64,000 nucleotides of DNA from Amycolatopsis coloradensis (GTDB taxonomy: Bacteria; Actinomycetota; Actinomycetes; Mycobacteriales; Pseudonocardiaceae): NCBI RefSeq assembly GCF_001953865.1, contig NZ_MQUQ01000012.1:372001-436000 (forward strand), written 5' to 3'. A model generated the notes under the pieces. The model had not been told where the DNA came from. It made no database searches and worked only from the letters and a program-made list of their open reading frames with translations. The position numbers and the translations under genes are program-made. The first letter of the stretch is position 1, and each line of letters begins with the position of its first letter. Below, piece after piece: positions 16,273-24,520 of this stretch.

Positions 16273-17112
16273 TCAGCGGGACTGTGAGCGCACGGCTTCG
16301 AAGACCTCGTCGTCCCACCGGTGCGTCCGGATCAGCCGGTACCGTTCGCAAGCCACCCACAGATACGCCTCGGCGTCGGTGCGTTCGCCGATCAGATCCG
16401 CCTGCCGCAGCATCGCCACCACTGGGACGAACTCCTCGTCGAACCACCGCTGCGCCAGCGTCGCGCGGTCCGAGTAGTGCCCCTCGTCCTGCATCAGCCG
16501 GAAACCCCACGCCTCCACGTGCTCACCGAGCCGCGCGTAGTCCCACGGATCCGTGAACACCACCGAAGCCCGCGAATGCCCGGAAAGCGGGACGCGCTCC
16601 AGGAACAGCCGCCGGTAGTCCTTGACGATCAGGTCGCCGCGGTACCGGATGCCGCTCGGGTCCAGTTTGGTCCGCACCTCGGTGACCATCGCCTCTAGTG
16701 TGGACAGTCCCATCGCGTGCGCCACCGAAACGCGGTGGTGCCCGTCGATGATGAAATGCAGTTCGCCGACGCGGTACACCTCGATCGGCGGAATCGACTC
16801 GCCACGCCGGGTCGCGAGTGCCAGCCGTTCCCAGCGTTCGCGGACGCGGCCGGACGTCGGGCGGAAGCGGCGGTCGAAGTCACGGCCGCGATCGACGCTG
16901 CCGACGATCGAATCGAGCCGGATCACCCGCGCTCCGATCTTCCGTTCGCCGAGGAAGCCGAGCGCGTCGACCACCTCGTGGAACGGCAGCATGATGTTGA
17001 CGTCGTCGGGCTCGCCGCGCAGCCAGTTCGCCAGCCGCGACAGCACTTGACGCCGCCGTGCGCGGAGGAAGTCGTGTTCCGCGTCAGCCCTGGGAAATCC
17101 GGTGTCCTTCAT
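16273..17112 (-). CDS. ParB/sulfiredoxin-like nuclease-fold protein
   Basis: The 279-residue protein contains the ParB N-terminal-like core. ESIPPIEVYRVGELHFIIDGHHRVSVAHAMG (about 100-130) includes the conserved D-G-H-H-R where classical ParB has GERR. No ParB-type helix-turn-helix is evident, and the C-terminal half is an uncharacterised helical region rich in Trp, Arg and Glu. It is not a chromosome-segregation ParB. Proteins of this fold can be CTPases, nucleases or kinases, so activity is uncertain. It overlaps the upstream metallophosphoesterase by 4 bp (ATGA) and is thus coupled to it. Confidence 0.78.
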   Translation of the reverse strand: MKDTGFPRADAEHDFLRARRRQVLSRLANWLRGEPDDVNIMLPFHEVVDALGFLGERKIGARVIRLDSIVGSVDRGRDFDRRFRPTSGRVRERWERLALATRRGESIPPIEVYRVGELHFIIDGHHRVSVAHAMGLSTLEAMVTEVRTKLDPSGIRYRGDLIVKDYRRLFLERVPLSGHSRASVVFTDPWDYARLGEHVEAWGFRLMQDEGHYSDRATLAQRWFDEEFVPVVAMLRQADLIGERTDAEAYLWVACERYRLIRTHRWDDEVFEAVRSQSR

Positions 17113-17774
17113 AGCGCGAACTCCATGATTTGGTGCCCGACCACGTTGCGTACCGTGGTTCCGCCGACCACCCGGTCCGGGACGGGTTCACCGTGCGGGT
17201 GGATATGCCCGTGCAGCAACCATTTCGGCCGCAGCGACTCGATCGTGCGATGGAGACAGTCGAACCCGTGGTGCGGCGGGTCCTCGCGGTCGCCGCAGTG
17301 CCGCGGCGGCGCGTGGGTGAGCAGTACATCAACGTCCCGGCCGTCCCGCCCCTCTCGCCATCGGCGGAACCGCGCCCGGCGCACGAGCCGGCGCGCACGC
17401 CGCGCCTGCTGGCGTTGCGTCCACTGGTTCGGGCCCTCGTTGTAGCGGACCGAGCCGCCGAGCCCGGCGAACCGGAGCCCGCCGACGTCGACGATCCGGC
17501 CGTCCGCGTTCACCCCGCCCGCCGGACCCGGCCACACCGCCGGGAAACCGTCCTTCATGGACAGTCCCCCGTAGCGGGTGTAGCCGGACAGGTCGGGATC
17601 GTGGTTGCCGGGCACGAACACGCACGGCACGTCCAGCGCGCCCGCCAGGAACTCGAGGTAGTCGTACGGCAGGTCGCCGGCACCGACGACAAGGTCGAGG
17701 TCGGCCGGCAGTCGGTGGACGGCGGACGTCCACAACCGCTCTTCGACCTCGTCCGCGACGACCAGCGCCTTCAT
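17109..17774 (-). CDS. Calcineurin-like metallophosphoesterase
   Basis: The 221-residue protein has the metal-binding motifs of the family in order: GAGDLPYDYLEF (GD motif), PGNHDPDL (GNHD), LLTHAPPRH and LLHGHIHPHG (GHxH). The first D-x-H block appears altered, since the N-terminus reads ALVVADEVEERLW. One metal ligand may therefore differ from the canonical DxH. The substrate is unknown. It is the third gene of a strand running corA, 38-aa membrane protein, this gene and the ParB-like gene, with gaps of 34, 25 and -4 bp, so one transcript is likely. Confidence 0.85.
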   Translation of the reverse strand: MKALVVADEVEERLWTSAVHRLPADLDLVVGAGDLPYDYLEFLAGALDVPCVFVPGNHDPDLSGYTRYGGLSMKDGFPAVWPGPAGGVNADGRIVDVGGLRFAGLGGSVRYNEGPNQWTQRQQARRARRLVRRARFRRWREGRDGRDVDVLLTHAPPRHCGDREDPPHHGFDCLHRTIESLRPKWLLHGHIHPHGEPVPDRVVGGTTVRNVVGHQIMEFAL

Positions 17775-17799
17775 GCGCTCCAGCGTAATGCCGGAGGCG

Positions 17800-17916
17800 C
17801 TACTTGGGGCCGTGCGCGAACGCGGGGTCTTTGGCGATGATCGCGATCACGATGCCCAGCCAGACGACGCAGAAGGCCAGCGCCCAGAACTTGAGGTTGG
17901 TCAGGATCCTTGGCAT
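17800..17916 (-). CDS. 38-residue single-helix membrane protein
   Basis: This short gene encodes MPRILTNLKFWALAFCVVWL followed by GIVIAIIAKDPAFAHGPK. That is a basic head, one membrane helix of about 20 residues and a short polar tail. The ATG at 17916 is preceded by GGAG at 7 bases. It lies 34 bp after corA and 25 bp before the metallophosphoesterase gene, all on one strand. A membrane microprotein next to CorA might modulate the channel, but this is inference from position and size. Confidence 0.72.
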   Translation of the reverse strand: MPRILTNLKFWALAFCVVWLGIVIAIIAKDPAFAHGPK

Positions 17917-17950
17917 GAGGGAACTCCACGACTACCGAAGGGGAAGAAGG

Positions 17951-19039
17951 TCAGAGCCAGCGGTTCTTCCGGAATATTCGGTAGAGCAGGATGCAGACGC
18001 CGAAGATGACCGTCATCGCCATCGGGTAGCCGAACCGCCAGTGCAGCTCCGGCATGTAGTCGAAGTTCATCCCGTAGATACCGGCCAGCGCCGTCGGGAC
18101 CGCGATGATCGCCGCCCACGCGGTGATCTTGCGCATGTCGGTGTTCTGCTGGAGCGTGATCTTCGCCAGCGTCGCGTCCACCAGGGTGGTCAGCAGTTCG
18201 TCGAAGTTCGCGACCCGCTCCGCGACCGTGGTGAGGTGGTCGGAGACGTCGCGGAAATAGGACCGGACCTCGTCGGGGATCAGCCGCGTGTAGCCCTCGG
18301 CGAGGCGTTGCAGCGGGGTCCCCAGCGGCATGACCGCGCGGCGCAGCTCCAGCACTTCGCGCTTCATGAAGTAGATCTGCTCGGCGCTCACCTTGGAACG
18401 CGGCGCGAAGACGTGCGTCTCCATTTCGTCGATGTCCGATTCGATCGCGGTGGTGACATCGAGGTAGTGGTCGACGACGTGGTCCGCGATCGCGTGCAGC
18501 ACCGCGGACGGCCCGAGGGCGAGCCGCTCCGGGTCCTGGTCGAGTTCGCGGCGCAGCCGGGCCAGCCCCGAGTGGTTCCCGTGCCGCACGGTGATCACGA
18601 AGTCACGGCCGAGGAACGCCATCAGTTCGCCGGTCTCGACGATCTCGTTCGCTGTCGCGGGGGACTCGTGTTCGACGTAGCGGACCGTCTTCAGCACCAT
18701 GAACAGCGTGTCGTCGTAGCGCTCCAGCTTGGGCCGCTGGTGCGCTTCGAGCGCGTCCTCGACAGCCAGTTCGTGCAGGCCGAAGGTCTCCGCGATGCCC
18801 TGGATCTGGACCGCGTCGGGTTCGTGCAGGCCGATCCAGACGAATCCGGCGTGCCGCTTGCGTACCTCTTTGATCGCTTCGGAGTGTGACCAGCGGCCGG
18901 GCAGGCGCTTGCCTTCCACATACACCGCGCAATCGACGACGTACGCCGAAAGGGGGACGGGCAGCGGGCGCTCGGCGCCGCTCTTGGCGCGACCGTTGCT
19001 CCGGCCGCGAAGGCCGCCGAGCGAGGGAATGGCAGGCAT
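17951..19039 (-). CDS. corA: CorA family magnesium/cobalt channel
   Basis: The 362-residue protein shows a long soluble N-terminal funnel domain and two C-terminal membrane helices. The channel signature YGMNFDYMPELHW (GMN at about 321-323) lies between the helices, and the basic tail RIFRKNRWL follows the last one. The helix preceding the pore includes KITLQQNTDMRKITAWAAI. The ATG at 19039 has GGAG upstream, and the longer open frame lacks support. Its order after sugC matches Rv1239c in M. tuberculosis, though other genes now intervene. Confidence 0.92.
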   Translation of the reverse strand: MPAIPSLGGLRGRSNGRAKSGAERPLPVPLSAYVVDCAVYVEGKRLPGRWSHSEAIKEVRKRHAGFVWIGLHEPDAVQIQGIAETFGLHELAVEDALEAHQRPKLERYDDTLFMVLKTVRYVEHESPATANEIVETGELMAFLGRDFVITVRHGNHSGLARLRRELDQDPERLALGPSAVLHAIADHVVDHYLDVTTAIESDIDEMETHVFAPRSKVSAEQIYFMKREVLELRRAVMPLGTPLQRLAEGYTRLIPDEVRSYFRDVSDHLTTVAERVANFDELLTTLVDATLAKITLQQNTDMRKITAWAAIIAVPTALAGIYGMNFDYMPELHWRFGYPMAMTVIFGVCILLYRIFRKNRWL

Positions 19040-19365
19040 GGGATCTCCTGGGCAGACGTCGTGCGTTGGTGCGCGAAGACGACGGGCCAAGCGGTCGGGG
19101 GGCCGCTCGGCTAGGCCAGCGTTCCCGGTTTCGTCAGCCCTGCCAGGTGGGGATCCGGCGAGATGTGAAGGCGGAAACGCTGCGACTACTAGGAAGCGGA
19201 CTATCGCCACTCGACATCGGGTTCCTCACCTCCTTCGGCTCGGCGGACGGTTACGCAGTGGTGTGGGTCGCGTTGACGACCCGACACCAATGGTCGAGGG
19301 TACTCCTCAACACGAAAGCCTGTCGTTCCAGGTTCACGCCGCGTTACTTCGTGCAGGAGGAATGG
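19040..19365. other. Divergent intergenic region, no gene seen
   Basis: This 326-bp space lies between the start of corA and the start of the MaoC gene. It must hold promoters for both. A TTGACG hexamer lies at about 19274 but I cannot pair it with a convincing -10 box. A frame is open through much of it on the plus strand but has no start signal and no family resemblance. Confidence 0.5.
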
Positions 19366-19869
19366 GTGCAGTTCGGTCGTTATTACGAAGAGTTCGAGGT
19401 CGGCGCGGTCTACAAGCACTGGCCGGGCAAAACGGTCACCGAGTACGACGACCACCTGTTCTGCCTCATCACCATGAACCACCATCCGCTGCACCTCGAC
19501 GCGCACTACGCCGGGGAGACCACCGACTTCGGCAAGAACGTCGTGGTCGGCAACTACGTCTACTCGCTGCTGCTGGGGATGTCGGTGCCCGACGTGTCCG
19601 GCAAGGCGATCGCCAACCTCGAGGTCGAATCACTGAAACACGTGAAGCCGACGTTCCACGGCGACACCATCTATGGCGAGACCGAGGTGCTGGACAAGAC
19701 GCCTTCGAAGTCGAAGGACGATCGCGGCGTCGTCTACGTCGAGACCCGCGGGTACAAGCAGGACGGCACGATCGTTTGTGTGTTCCGTCGCAAGGTGATG
19801 GTGCCGAAGCGGTCCTACGGTGACGCAAGGGGCGGTGAACAGCCCGGCCGTCCCGTGCCGCACGAATAA
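19366..19869 (+). CDS. MaoC-like acyl dehydratase
   Basis: The GTG at 19366 follows AGGAGGAAT, giving 167 residues, although the frame is open far upstream. The hot-dog fold hydratase motif is DDHLFCLITMNHHPLHLDAHYA, with the catalytic-type Asn/His pair and conserved H-x-D. Other family features are the GLY-like GNYVYSLLLGM and HVKPTFHGDTIYGETEV. Family knowledge: such enzymes hydrate 2-enoyl-CoA or dehydrate 3-hydroxyacyl-CoA, including mesaconyl/methylmalyl-type substrates. The next gene starts 34 bp downstream on the same strand. Confidence 0.88.
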   Translation: MQFGRYYEEFEVGAVYKHWPGKTVTEYDDHLFCLITMNHHPLHLDAHYAGETTDFGKNVVVGNYVYSLLLGMSVPDVSGKAIANLEVESLKHVKPTFHGDTIYGETEVLDKTPSKSKDDRGVVYVETRGYKQDGTIVCVFRRKVMVPKRSYGDARGGEQPGRPVPHE

Positions 19870-19903
19870 TCGGGTGTCACGGACGGAAAAAGGGAGCGCG
19901 TCG

Positions 19904-21010
19904 ATGACCATCGGGCTGGATGAGATCAAGAGCCGCCTGCGGAAGTTCGCGACGGTCGAGGCAGCCGGTGTTTCGCCGCTGTACGAACACCTGGCGGCCA
20001 AAGCGGCCGAGGACGACGACGTCGCCGGGCTGCTGACCGACGCGCGCGGCGGTGAAGCGCGCGGCACGCTGCTCCTGGCGACCGCGCACCGGCTCATCCA
20101 GGCCGACCCGATCCACCCGCTCTCGCGGTATTACCCGTCCGTCGGTGGCTTCGACGGCGTGGATTCGGAGACATGGCCGCTGTTCCGCTCGTTCCTGCTG
20201 GAGCGGGCGGACCGGGCGCGGGCGATCATCTCCTCGCGGTACACCCAGACCAACGAGGTCCGCCGCGCCGCCCTGCTCTACCCCGCGGTGACGGCGGCGG
20301 CGAAGGAGGCGGGCGGCAAGATCGCGCTGCTCGAGGTCGGTTGCAGCGCCGGCCTGCTCCTCGGCCTGGACAAGTACGCCTACCGCTACCAATGCGACGG
20401 CGGCGAACAGCTCACCGCAGGGCCCGCGAAAGCCGCTGTCGGCCTGCATTGCGCGCTGGATCTCGCGCCCGGCGCCGTCACGCCGAAGGTGCCGAAGAAG
20501 CTGACGGTCACCGCCCGTGCCGGCCTCGACCGCGCCCCGGTGGATCTGACCGACGAGGACGAACTGGCCTGGCTCGAAGCCTGCGTCTGGGCCGACCAGC
20601 CGGACCGGATCCGCCTCCTGCGCACCGCCGCGGCCGCGCAGGCCAAGCAGCGGCCGGAGCTGATCACCGGCGACGCCGTCGACGACCTCGCCTCGGCGGC
20701 CGCCACCGTTGGCCCGGACGCCCCTCTCGTGGTGCTGACCAGTCACGTGCTGGCGTATCTGGGGGAGCGGCGGGCCGAGTTCCTCGACGCCTTGCGCGAA
20801 CTCGCCGCCGGACGGCCGCTGTGGTGGGTCAGCGAGGAGTTCTACGGCGCCGCGCTGGAGCCGTTGCTCCCCGGCCGGGCGGAACTGGCCGACACCAACG
20901 GCGGATCGGCCGTGCTCGGACTCGTCCGTTGGGAGGACGGGACCCCGGACGTGCGCGCACTGGCCAGGACGGCGCCGCACGGACAGCGGATGACCTGGCT
21001 CCCGGTTTAG
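19904..21010 (+). CDS. DUF2332 family protein
   Basis: The 368-residue protein belongs to DUF2332, an actinobacterial and proteobacterial family of unknown function. It shows YPSVGGFDG and a Rossmann-like LLEVGCSAGLLLGLDKYAY, which resembles an S-adenosylmethionine-binding loop. It also has VVLTSHVLAYLGERR and a terminal W-x-P. A methyltransferase-like fold is plausible but unproven. The ATG at 19904 is preceded by GGGAGCG, and the open frame upstream overlaps the MaoC gene. It is probably cotranscribed with MaoC. The 105-bp gap after it contains no recognisable feature. Confidence 0.8.
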   Translation: MTIGLDEIKSRLRKFATVEAAGVSPLYEHLAAKAAEDDDVAGLLTDARGGEARGTLLLATAHRLIQADPIHPLSRYYPSVGGFDGVDSETWPLFRSFLLERADRARAIISSRYTQTNEVRRAALLYPAVTAAAKEAGGKIALLEVGCSAGLLLGLDKYAYRYQCDGGEQLTAGPAKAAVGLHCALDLAPGAVTPKVPKKLTVTARAGLDRAPVDLTDEDELAWLEACVWADQPDRIRLLRTAAAAQAKQRPELITGDAVDDLASAAATVGPDAPLVVLTSHVLAYLGERRAEFLDALRELAAGRPLWWVSEEFYGAALEPLLPGRAELADTNGGSAVLGLVRWEDGTPDVRALARTAPHGQRMTWLPV

Positions 21011-21115
21011 CCTTTCGGATCTTCGGGAGGTGTCGGTAAAGCATCGACAAGGCTAATTTTCACCTCTTGCGCTGCATAATCCACGTGCTATTCGCCGAAT
21101 CGGGCAAAGCGGCCG

Positions 21116-21544
21116 TCACTTCGGCGAGACGTTCCCGCTCGGCAGCACACCCCAGTCGCGGAGAGTGACGAACAGGAGTTCGGCCAATCGGCCCTGCTCG
21201 TCGAGTTCGATCAGGGTCACGGCGTCGATCCAGCGGGCGTCGTCGGCGTCGTCCCCGGCACGGAGAGTGCCGCCGGTGACCGAGCAGGCGTAGTCGTGGA
21301 TGTCGTAGGGGCCGCGACGCGCGTTGCCGACGTATGTGCCCGGCATCACGTCCAGTCCCGTCTCCTCACGCATCTCGCGGATGACGGCTACTTCGTCCGT
21401 TTCGCCGGGTTCGACCCGCCCGCCGGGAACCGACCACAATCCCCGTCCGGGTTCGTTCGCGCGCCGGATCAGCAGGATCCGCCCTTGTGCGTCGTGGACG
21501 ATGCCGCCGACACAGCGGACGGTGCTGTCCGAAACGGTGTTCAT
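21116..21544 (-). CDS. NUDIX hydrolase
   Basis: The 142-residue protein is a single NUDIX domain. The Nudix box, G-x5-E-x7-REEXEEXGU type, reads GGRVEPGETDEVAVIREMRE followed by ETGLDV (about 41-66), with all metal-binding glutamates present. It hydrolyses a nucleoside diphosphate linked to some moiety, with unknown substrate. WSVPGG just before the box and RWIDAVTLIELDEQGRL after it are typical. It is convergent with the DUF2332 gene and divergent from the 53-residue gene at 21731. Confidence 0.9.
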   Translation of the reverse strand: MNTVSDSTVRCVGGIVHDAQGRILLIRRANEPGRGLWSVPGGRVEPGETDEVAVIREMREETGLDVMPGTYVGNARRGPYDIHDYACSVTGGTLRAGDDADDARWIDAVTLIELDEQGRLAELLFVTLRDWGVLPSGNVSPK

Positions 21545-21635
21545 TCCCGAATGGTAGACGCGGGCGCCCTGACAACGACTGTCCTATACACGGAGAGTAG
21601 CCGTACGGTACACTTCCCCTCGCCGGCTGACCCAA

Positions 21636-21657
21636 GCGCGGGACTTCCCTCCCGCGC
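21636..21657. repeat. Small hairpin upstream of the 53-codon gene
   Basis: GCGCGGGA and TCCCGCGC form an 8-bp perfect stem around a 6-base loop, 74 bp before the short gene at 21731. It may lie in that gene's 5' leader. I could not match the region to a known riboswitch. Confidence 0.4.
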
Positions 21658-21730
21658 GGGTGGAAGGTGCGGTACAAAATGAATAGTCAGTATCCGCAGT
21701 CAGTCACCGTAAGAGACAGGATTGATCGCT

Positions 21731-21892
21731 GTGAACGCGAAAAAGCTCCTCACTTTCGCAGGAATCGCGTTGGTGCTGTTCTTCGTGATCGCGCAGCCAG
21801 GTCAGGCCGCGGGCCTCGTGGGAAACATCATCGGCTTCCTGCGTGACTCGGCCGAATCGGTGATCACCTTCGTCAGCAACGTCTTCAGCTAG
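21731..21892 (+). CDS. 53-residue putative membrane or secreted peptide
   Basis: The short frame begins at GTG and reads VNAKKLLTFAGIALVLFFVI, AQPGQAAGLVGNIIGFLRDS, then AESVITFVSNVFS. A Lys-Lys head and a hydrophobic helix ending in a signal-peptidase-like AQPGQAAG are followed by an amphipathic helix with small residues. It could be secreted or stay anchored. The gene lies 24 bp before the PH-domain protein on the same strand, suggesting cotranscription. The ribosome-binding site is weak (ACAGGA, 12 bases away). I do not recognise a named family. Confidence 0.68.
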   Translation: MNAKKLLTFAGIALVLFFVIAQPGQAAGLVGNIIGFLRDSAESVITFVSNVFS

Positions 21893-21916
21893 CGGGGGAG
21901 CGGATACTCTATCGGT

Positions 21917-22477
21917 ATGTTCGCACCACGCGATCCAGACGAGTATCTCCTCGACACCGAGCGACGGGTCATCAGGATTCGCCGTCACTGGGCTGTGCTG
22001 TTGTGGGAAACCTTCGAGACGGCCGCTTTGCTGGCCGTCTGCGTCCTGGTGTCCTACCTCCTGCCGCCCGCCGCGTGGGTGATCCAGAACATCCTCTGGT
22101 ATGCCGCGTTGCTCGTCATCCTGCGCTTCGCGTACGTGGTGATGGAGTGGTGGGTCGAGCGCCTGGTCGTCACGGACAAACGGTTCGTGATGACCACCGG
22201 TGTCTTCACCACCAAAGTGTTGATGATGCCGATCACCAAGGTCACCGACCTCACGTACGAACGTTCGGCCTGGGGCCGGATGATGGGGTACGGGACGATG
22301 GTGGTCGAGTCGGCCGGTCAGATCCAGGCGTTGAACCGCATCGACTACCTGCCGCGGCCGGAAGAGTTCTACGACACGATCTCCGAACTGGTCTTCGGCG
22401 ACAAGCAGAAGCAGGCCGAGCGCTTCTCGATGATCAAGGCGCAACGCGCCGCACGCGGCAAGAAGAAGGTCGGTTAG
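21917..22477 (+). CDS. Bacterial PH domain (bPH2) membrane protein
   Basis: The 186-residue protein has a short cytosolic head (RDPDEYLLDTERRVIRIRRH) and two membrane helices (about 27-70). A bPH2 domain (PF03703-like) follows, VVTDKRFVMTTGVFTTKVLMMPITKVTDL, then GYGTMVVESAGQIQALNRID. The end is a Lys/Arg-rich tail. Such proteins are membrane-associated with unknown ligands. No Shine-Dalgarno sits at normal distance from the ATG, although GGGGGAG lies about 17 bases away. The following 220 bp (22478-22697) hold only imperfect repeats such as CAGGGCGC/GCGCCCTG. Confidence 0.85.
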   Translation: MFAPRDPDEYLLDTERRVIRIRRHWAVLLWETFETAALLAVCVLVSYLLPPAAWVIQNILWYAALLVILRFAYVVMEWWVERLVVTDKRFVMTTGVFTTKVLMMPITKVTDLTYERSAWGRMMGYGTMVVESAGQIQALNRIDYLPRPEEFYDTISELVFGDKQKQAERFSMIKAQRAARGKKKVG

Positions 22478-22697
22478 CCAAGGGACAGGCGACGGCCACA
22501 GCAGCCGCAGTCTTGGCCTCGGCTGAGGTGACCGATCCTGCGGTGACCCAGGTCTTTTGATCTTTGGAGTCGCGCGCCTTTTGGCCGCCAGGCCTCAGGG
22601 CCGTGATGGCAGGGCGCCCTTACCGCGATAGCGACGCAGGGCACTTAGTCGCGCCCTGGCAGCGCGGCCCTGATCAGCGCGATAGACAATACAGTCG

Positions 22698-23561
22698 ATG
22701 CGCATCGACCTGCACGCCCACTCCACCGCCTCCGACGGTACCGACAGCCCTGCCGGGCTGGTCGCCGCCGCCGCGAAGGCGGGCCTCGACGTCGTCGCGA
22801 TCACCGATCACGACACCACGGCCGGCTGGGCCCCGGCCGCCGAGGCACTGCCGCCGGGGCTTTCCCTGGTTCCGGGCGCCGAGCTGTCCACGATCTCGGT
22901 CGATCCGGTGACTGGGCGGCACGTCAGTGTCCATCTGCTCGCGTATCTGTTCGATCCGGCGTCGACGGCGCTCGTCGCCGAGCAGGCCCGGTTGCGGTCG
23001 GAGCGGCGATGGCGGCTGCGCGTGATGGCCGAGCGGATGGCCGCCGACGGCCTGCCGGTCGATCCCGACGAGGTCATGTCGCTGTTGCCCGAGGACGGTT
23101 CGGCCGGGCGGCCGCATCTGGCGCAGGCCTTGGTGCGCGCCGGTGTCGTCTCGTCGGTGAACGAGGCCTTCGAGAGTTACCTCGGCAACGGCAGCGGGTA
23201 CTTCGTGGCGCGGCAGGACACGCTCGTGGAGGACGCGATCGACATGATCGCGGACGCGGGCGGCGTCACCGTGATCGCGCATCCCTTCGCCTACACGCGT
23301 GGCGCGACCATCACCGTCGACGTGCTCGCGGCGCTGGCCGAGCACGGCCTGACCGGCGTCGAGGTCGATCACCCGAACCACGACGAGGAGACCCGGGTCC
23401 GGCTGCACGGGGTGGCGGGGGAGCTGGGGCTCGTGCGCACCGGGTCGAGCGACTACCACGGCACGAACAAGACCATCGACCTCGGCGACGAGACCACCGA
23501 TCCGCTCGCGCTGGAGGAACTCGTCTCGCGGTCGACCGGGTCCGAGGTCGTGACCCGGTGA
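22698..23561 (+). CDS. PHP domain metal-dependent phosphoesterase/nuclease
   Basis: The 287-residue protein has the PHP metal-binding motifs: IDLHAHSTASDG at the N-terminus, AITDHDTT, the VPGAELST glutamate, IAHPFAY and the terminal SSDYHG. It resembles the YciV family, whose E. coli member RNase AM acts on 3',5'-bisphosphonucleotides and short RNA 5' ends. Which substrate applies here is unknown. Its stop overlaps the MarC GTG by 4 bp, so the two are translationally coupled. A GATAGACAAT sequence just upstream could be part of a promoter. Confidence 0.88.
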   Translation: MRIDLHAHSTASDGTDSPAGLVAAAAKAGLDVVAITDHDTTAGWAPAAEALPPGLSLVPGAELSTISVDPVTGRHVSVHLLAYLFDPASTALVAEQARLRSERRWRLRVMAERMAADGLPVDPDEVMSLLPEDGSAGRPHLAQALVRAGVVSSVNEAFESYLGNGSGYFVARQDTLVEDAIDMIADAGGVTVIAHPFAYTRGATITVDVLAALAEHGLTGVEVDHPNHDEETRVRLHGVAGELGLVRTGSSDYHGTNKTIDLGDETTDPLALEELVSRSTGSEVVTR

Positions 23562-24187
23562 CGATCACGGACTTCTTCGACGCGCGCTTGTTCATGAGCG
23601 CGACGATCACGCTGATCGTCATCATGGACCCGCCCGGCACGGTGCCGGTGTTCCTGAGCCTGACCGGGCGGAAGTCGGTGGCGTTCCGCGCCAAGGCCGC
23701 GCGGCAGGCGGTGCTGGTCTCGCTGCTGGTGATCTCGCTGTTCGCGGTGGCCGGACAGGCAATCCTTTCGTACCTCGGCATCGGCATCCCGGCGTTGCAG
23801 GGCGCGGGCGGGCTGTTGCTGCTGCTGATCGCGTTGCAGTTGCTCACCGGCAACACCGGTGGTGAGGCCGAGGCGGCGGGTGACGACGTCAACGTCGCGC
23901 TGGTGCCGCTCGGGACGCCGCTGCTCGCCGGTCCGGGCGCGATCGCCGCGACCATCGTCTTCGTGCGGCAGGCCGACGGGCACGCCGGCGCGTACGTGGC
24001 TCTCGCGCTTTCGATCGTGACGGTGCACTTCGTGCTGTACCTGTGCATGCGGTACTCGGGCGTGGTGATCCGGTTGATCAAGGAAAGCGGGATCACGCTG
24101 CTGGCGAAGATCGCCGGTCTGCTGCTGGCCGCGATCGCGGTCGAGCTGGTGGCGAACTCGGTGAAGGGTTTCATCGCGGGCACGTGA
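23558..24187 (+). CDS. MarC family integral membrane protein
   Basis: The 209-residue protein starts at a GTG overlapping the previous stop. It has six membrane segments and MarC/YchE hallmarks: MDPPGTVPVFLSLT near the start, the GAGGLLLLLIALQLL helix and VPLGTPLLAGPGAIAATIV. Despite the historical name, MarC proteins are not shown to confer multidrug resistance and their substrates are unknown. A much longer in-frame ORF reaches back through the PHP gene but is its shadow. A strong hairpin follows 34 bp after the stop. Confidence 0.9.
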   Translation: MTITDFFDARLFMSATITLIVIMDPPGTVPVFLSLTGRKSVAFRAKAARQAVLVSLLVISLFAVAGQAILSYLGIGIPALQGAGGLLLLLIALQLLTGNTGGEAEAAGDDVNVALVPLGTPLLAGPGAIAATIVFVRQADGHAGAYVALALSIVTVHFVLYLCMRYSGVVIRLIKESGITLLAKIAGLLLAAIAVELVANSVKGFIAGT

Positions 24188-24221
24188 CCGAGGGCTGTTG
24201 TTCCGAGGGCTGCGGTCGGCC

Positions 24222-24280
24222 AAGTACCTGAAGGCCCCCTTCCTTGCGCTAGGCGCAAGGAAGGGGGCCTTCATGTACTT
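24222..24280 (+). terminator. Strong hairpin after marC, GAAGGCCCCC family
   Basis: A 21-bp perfect stem (GAAGGCCCCCTTCCTTGCGC arm from 24230) has a TAG loop at 24250-24252. It extends after one mismatch by AAGTAC/GTACTT, spanning 24222-24280. It lies 34 bp after marC. No T-tract follows, so an intrinsic terminator of the actinobacterial type is likely. The rest of the 333-bp spacer 24188-24520 has no gene. Confidence 0.7.
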
Positions 24281-24432
24281 GAGGATACGGTCAAGCTGGA
24301 TGCAAGCGGACATTTCTCCTTGAGGGGCGTCCTCTGCGGACGGTCTGAGGAGTCACCCCAGGGACGCTCAAGTTCCTGGCATTGGCTTTGAGGGTAGGAA
24401 AGGAGGCCTTCACGGGACCGGCGGCAAAGCGG

Positions 24433-24454
24433 GCGATAGCAAAGGTCCCTTGCT
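24433..24454. repeat. GATAGCAA motif, copy 1
   Basis: GCGATAGCAAAGGTCCCTTG at 24433 is followed by CT, making an imperfect inverted repeat (AGCAA/TTGCT). Close relatives lie at 26528, 58514 and 58563. It is 66 bp before the RecB-like gene. Confidence 0.55.
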
Positions 24455-24520
24455 CTCTCCCTGGGGATCCCCTCGAAAAGTGTCGGTGGGGGTGCGTAGC
24501 GTTGCGGGCGGGGTGATCCG

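Noticed and set aside
21600..21730. Riboswitch in front of the 53-codon gene
   Set aside because: Only one short hairpin is visible, and I could not fit c-di-AMP or other known conserved segments.
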